In this document: positions 61,989-64,000 of the stretch, piece by piece
Layout: every line of letters begins with the position of its first letter
How positions within the stretch are numbered: the stretch's first letter is position 1
Assembly (NCBI GenBank): GCA_964512145.1
Contig: CAZEIM010000003.1
Location: 24,021 to 88,020 of the forward strand
DNA from: CAYOHR01 sp964512145
Lineage (GTDB): Bacteria > Bacteroidota > Bacteroidia > Flavobacteriales_G > JALEGO01
Length of the DNA: 64,000 nucleotides
Direction: 5' to 3'
Notes under the pieces: model-generated
Told to the model about the DNA's origin: nothing
Seen by the model: the letters and a program-made list of their open reading frames with translations, nothing else
Databases searched by the model: none
Position numbers and translations under genes: made by a program

Positions 61989-63970
61989 TTACTCTTTTAA
62001 ATCTATTTTAGGTAATTTAATGAAAAAGCTAGTTCCAACATTTTGTTGAGTTTCAAACCAAATTTCACCATTATGGGCCTCTATTATTTTTTTAACAATG
62101 GTAAAGGTATGTCAGAAGAACAAATTCCCAGTCCTGTACCCTCACTTTTTGTAGTAAAATTAGGTGTAAATATTTTTGGTATTTGTTCTTCTGACATACC
62201 TTTACCATTATCTTGTATAGAAATAATGTAGAAAAAATCTTTTTCGATACATCTAATATTTATGATTCCATGACCATCTTCTCCAATGGCTTGTATTGCA
62301 TTTTTAAGTAAATTATTTAATGCACGCATTAATTGGTGGGCATCTGCAAGTATAATCATATTATCCGATTCAAATTTAACTTGTATATCTACATTTTGGT
62401 GCGACTTAAAGAGTATTATGGTTTGTTCTAAAAGCTCATTTAAATTACAAGCTAGTAAAACGGGGTCGTTCATTTTAGCAAAATCTGCAAATTCGCCAGC
62501 AATTTTACTGAGTGAATCAATTTGCTCTACCATGGTTTGCTCAAATTTTTTAAGTTTTTCATGATCTTCAGTTTGAAGAGTTTTAAGGGTTCTACTTAAA
62601 TGTTGTACACTTAATTTCATGGGAGTTAGAGGGTTTTTAATTTCATGTGCAACTTGTTTAGCCATTTCTTTCCAAGCAATTTCTTTTTGCGCTTTAGTAA
62701 GTTCTTTCGATTTTGTATTTAATTCTATTACTTTTTGATTGTATAGTTGCACTAAGTCTCCTAATTCATCTTTGGTTGGGTAATCGATGGGAGTATTTTC
62801 ATTAATTGAAATGGAAGATATTAAATGTTTTATTAAGGCCAATGGTTTAGTAATCCAACGGCCAATAAACAACAAGAAAATAAAAAATAAAATAAATATA
62901 ACAACATATTTGTTTAATATGGATAGTATAAAACTGCTCCATTCGTAGTTAAAGGTTTCTTTATTTACAAAATATGGCACATTTAGGTAGCCTAAGAGAT
63001 CCCCGTTTTTATTATTTATATGAGTATACGATGATAAAAAAGTAGTTGTATTTATTTTTTCGTTTAAAATAATCTCAGGGATGTGTTGTTTTGCTATTTT
63101 ATTAAATGCTATAGGATTAATTTTTTCAGAAACAACTCCCTGATTAAACATGTAAGGTATTGAAGATGATGCTAAAGTTCCATTAGGATTAAATAAATGA
63201 ATATCAACATTAAATACATACGAAAACTTTTTTAGCCAATTAGTAATCAATTCATCACCTGCACTTTCTGGAATTTTATTTAATGATCCAAGTTTATGAC
63301 TTAGTTCGATTCGTATAGATTTTAATTTTTCTTCCAGTAAATTATAGTTTCTATCATCAAAATTATTTTTTAAAAAAGGATAAGTTCCTAAAATGGATAC
63401 AATCACAAAAAATAAAAACATAAATGTGATACCACTTATAATTTTCCCATACAATGAGGATACTTTTTGGTTAAAACTGCTCCTGAAAAATATAAAATAT
63501 AAGCTATTTGAAATAAAATAAATTAGAAAAAATAAAATTGAAAAGTATTCTTTTACCTTCCATACTCCATTTTTCTTTGATGAGATGATATAATAAGAAT
63601 TTTTATCTTTAACTATCTGATAATGTATATTTTGAATAACAGTATCTTGTGTGTATTGAACCCAATCAAATAGTTGAACTGGGAATGGATGATTACCAAG
63701 TTTTTGTTGAAGCACAGATGATTCATAAAATGCAATAGAATAAGGACTTTTTAAAGAATATGTTAGCTCCGTTTTTTTTCTGAGCAGCTCCGCAAAACCC
63801 CATGAATCTATTTCGTGTTGATAGCTAAATAGAACATATACATCGTAATGAAAAGGGTATATTGAATCGGAAATATGTATATGTAAAATATAATCTTCTA
63901 GAAATGTTTTATTATTTTTTATGTAATATAACCCACTTGAATTAATATTAGTATTTTCAAGTGGGTTATA
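61989..63970 (-). pseudogene. NtrY-like sensor histidine kinase, disrupted by a fold-back insertion and truncated at the 5' end
   Basis: The reverse-strand frame is open from about 63970 with no usable start before 63715 (GTG), so the N-terminus lies beyond the window or is lost in the fold-back at 63897-64000. Order: periplasmic sensing domain, membrane helix (VVIFILFFIFLLFIG), HAMP-like segment (WITKPLALIKHLI), the His box AWKEMAKQVAHEIKNPLTP (phosphoacceptor His), LRALNNLLKNAIQA (N box), DNGKGMSEEQIP (G1) and FTTKSEGTGLG (G2). After GTGLG the frame changes into ICSSDIPLPLLKK and stops at 62084. The expected continuation IVKKIIEAHNGEIWFE is found out of frame at 61989-62099, stopping at 61989. 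The cause is an inverted copy of the G1-box DNA. Confidence 0.75.
62097..62209. repeat. 29-bp perfect inverted repeat (fold-back) in kinase gene
   Basis: 62097-62125 (AATGGTAAAGGTATGTCAGA, shown in part) is the exact reverse complement of 62181-62209, with a 55-base spacer. The right arm is the in-frame G1-box coding sequence; the left arm is the inverted extra copy. Confidence 0.95.
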
Positions 63971-64000
63971 TTACATAAAAAATAATAAAACATTTCTAGA
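63897..64000. repeat. 45-bp perfect inverted repeat at window end
   Basis: 63897-63941 is the reverse complement of 63956-64000, spacer 14 bases. The left arm is in frame with the kinase; the right arm is an inverted copy that introduces a stop and may continue beyond the window. Confidence 0.95.

Noticed and set aside
62043..62231. Rightward frame of 62 residues in the kinase region
   Set aside because: Its reading MSEEQIPS comes from the inverted copy of the G1 box on the plus strand, so it is produced by the fold-back, not a gene.
1..64000. CRISPR arrays, tRNA or rRNA genes, insertion sequences, phage or integrase genes
   Set aside because: I found no regularly spaced repeats, clover-leaf sequences, transposase motifs or phage genes; the N runs may hide small features but not large ones.

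Overview
The window is an AT-rich (roughly one third G+C by eye) stretch of a Bacteroidota chromosome, most likely a free-living Flavobacteriales-type organism. Three things support this: seven secreted proteins with type IX secretion (T9SS) C-terminal sorting tails or tail-like ends, several TonB-dependent receptors with carboxypeptidase-regulatory-like N-domains, and promoter -7 boxes of the Bacteroidota type TAnnTTTG (for example at 776, 3136, 22164, 31597, 37716, 42422, 42472 and 61927). N runs at 10482, 19675 and 61758 show a draft assembly. I see no tRNA, rRNA, CRISPR array, phage or insertion sequence, and no gene-free stretch longer than about 200 bases.

Layout. 1-806: 3' truncated hemA diverging from an enoyl-CoA hydratase, with a compact regulatory region between them. 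807-7058: rightward housekeeping and envelope genes (crotonase, flippase, dut, OmpA-like protein, sugar nucleotidyltransferase, TPR lipoprotein). 7084-10561: leftward genes, including anaerobic hemN. 10695-13166: a CcoI/FixI-type copper P-ATPase with an FNR/FixK-like site in front. 13261-18245: a beta-helix lipoprotein, a small lipoprotein and a TonB-dependent receptor. 18254-21189: an acyltransferase and a DUF4397 T9SS protein with an assembly gap inside an internal repeat. 21247-31550: HIT protein, greA, and a three-gene surface module (PorV/PorQ-like barrel, 1477-residue secreted protein, 1272-residue TonB receptor). 31734-48203: leftward operons with a PhyH dioxygenase coupled to an HTH protein, rRNA methyltransferases, two peptidases, ung, ubiX, and a receptor/thioredoxin-fold T9SS/barrel operon. 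48302-58265: nitrilase, T9SS proteins, cysN without cysD, a GH5 glycosidase. 58280-64000: a polyphosphate operon (ppk1, sixA) next to an NtrY-like sensor kinase.

Genes that act together: hemA, hemN and ccoI serve haem and cbb3-type oxidase biogenesis and carry PerR-like and FNR-like sites. The receptor loci look like uptake or secretion modules for surface substrates. ppk1 and sixA form a phosphate/phospho-histidine group.

The observations most worth checking are: the regulatory region between hemA and the crotonase (PerR-like palindrome plus PhoB-like direct repeats); a promoter followed at once by a terminator in front of greA, together with an A16 tract inside greA; terminators placed directly before hemN and before the 14797 lipoprotein; the DUF4397 repeat, whose missing 156 bases can be predicted from its second copy; and two fold-back inverted repeats in the sensor kinase gene, one of which breaks its ATP-binding domain.
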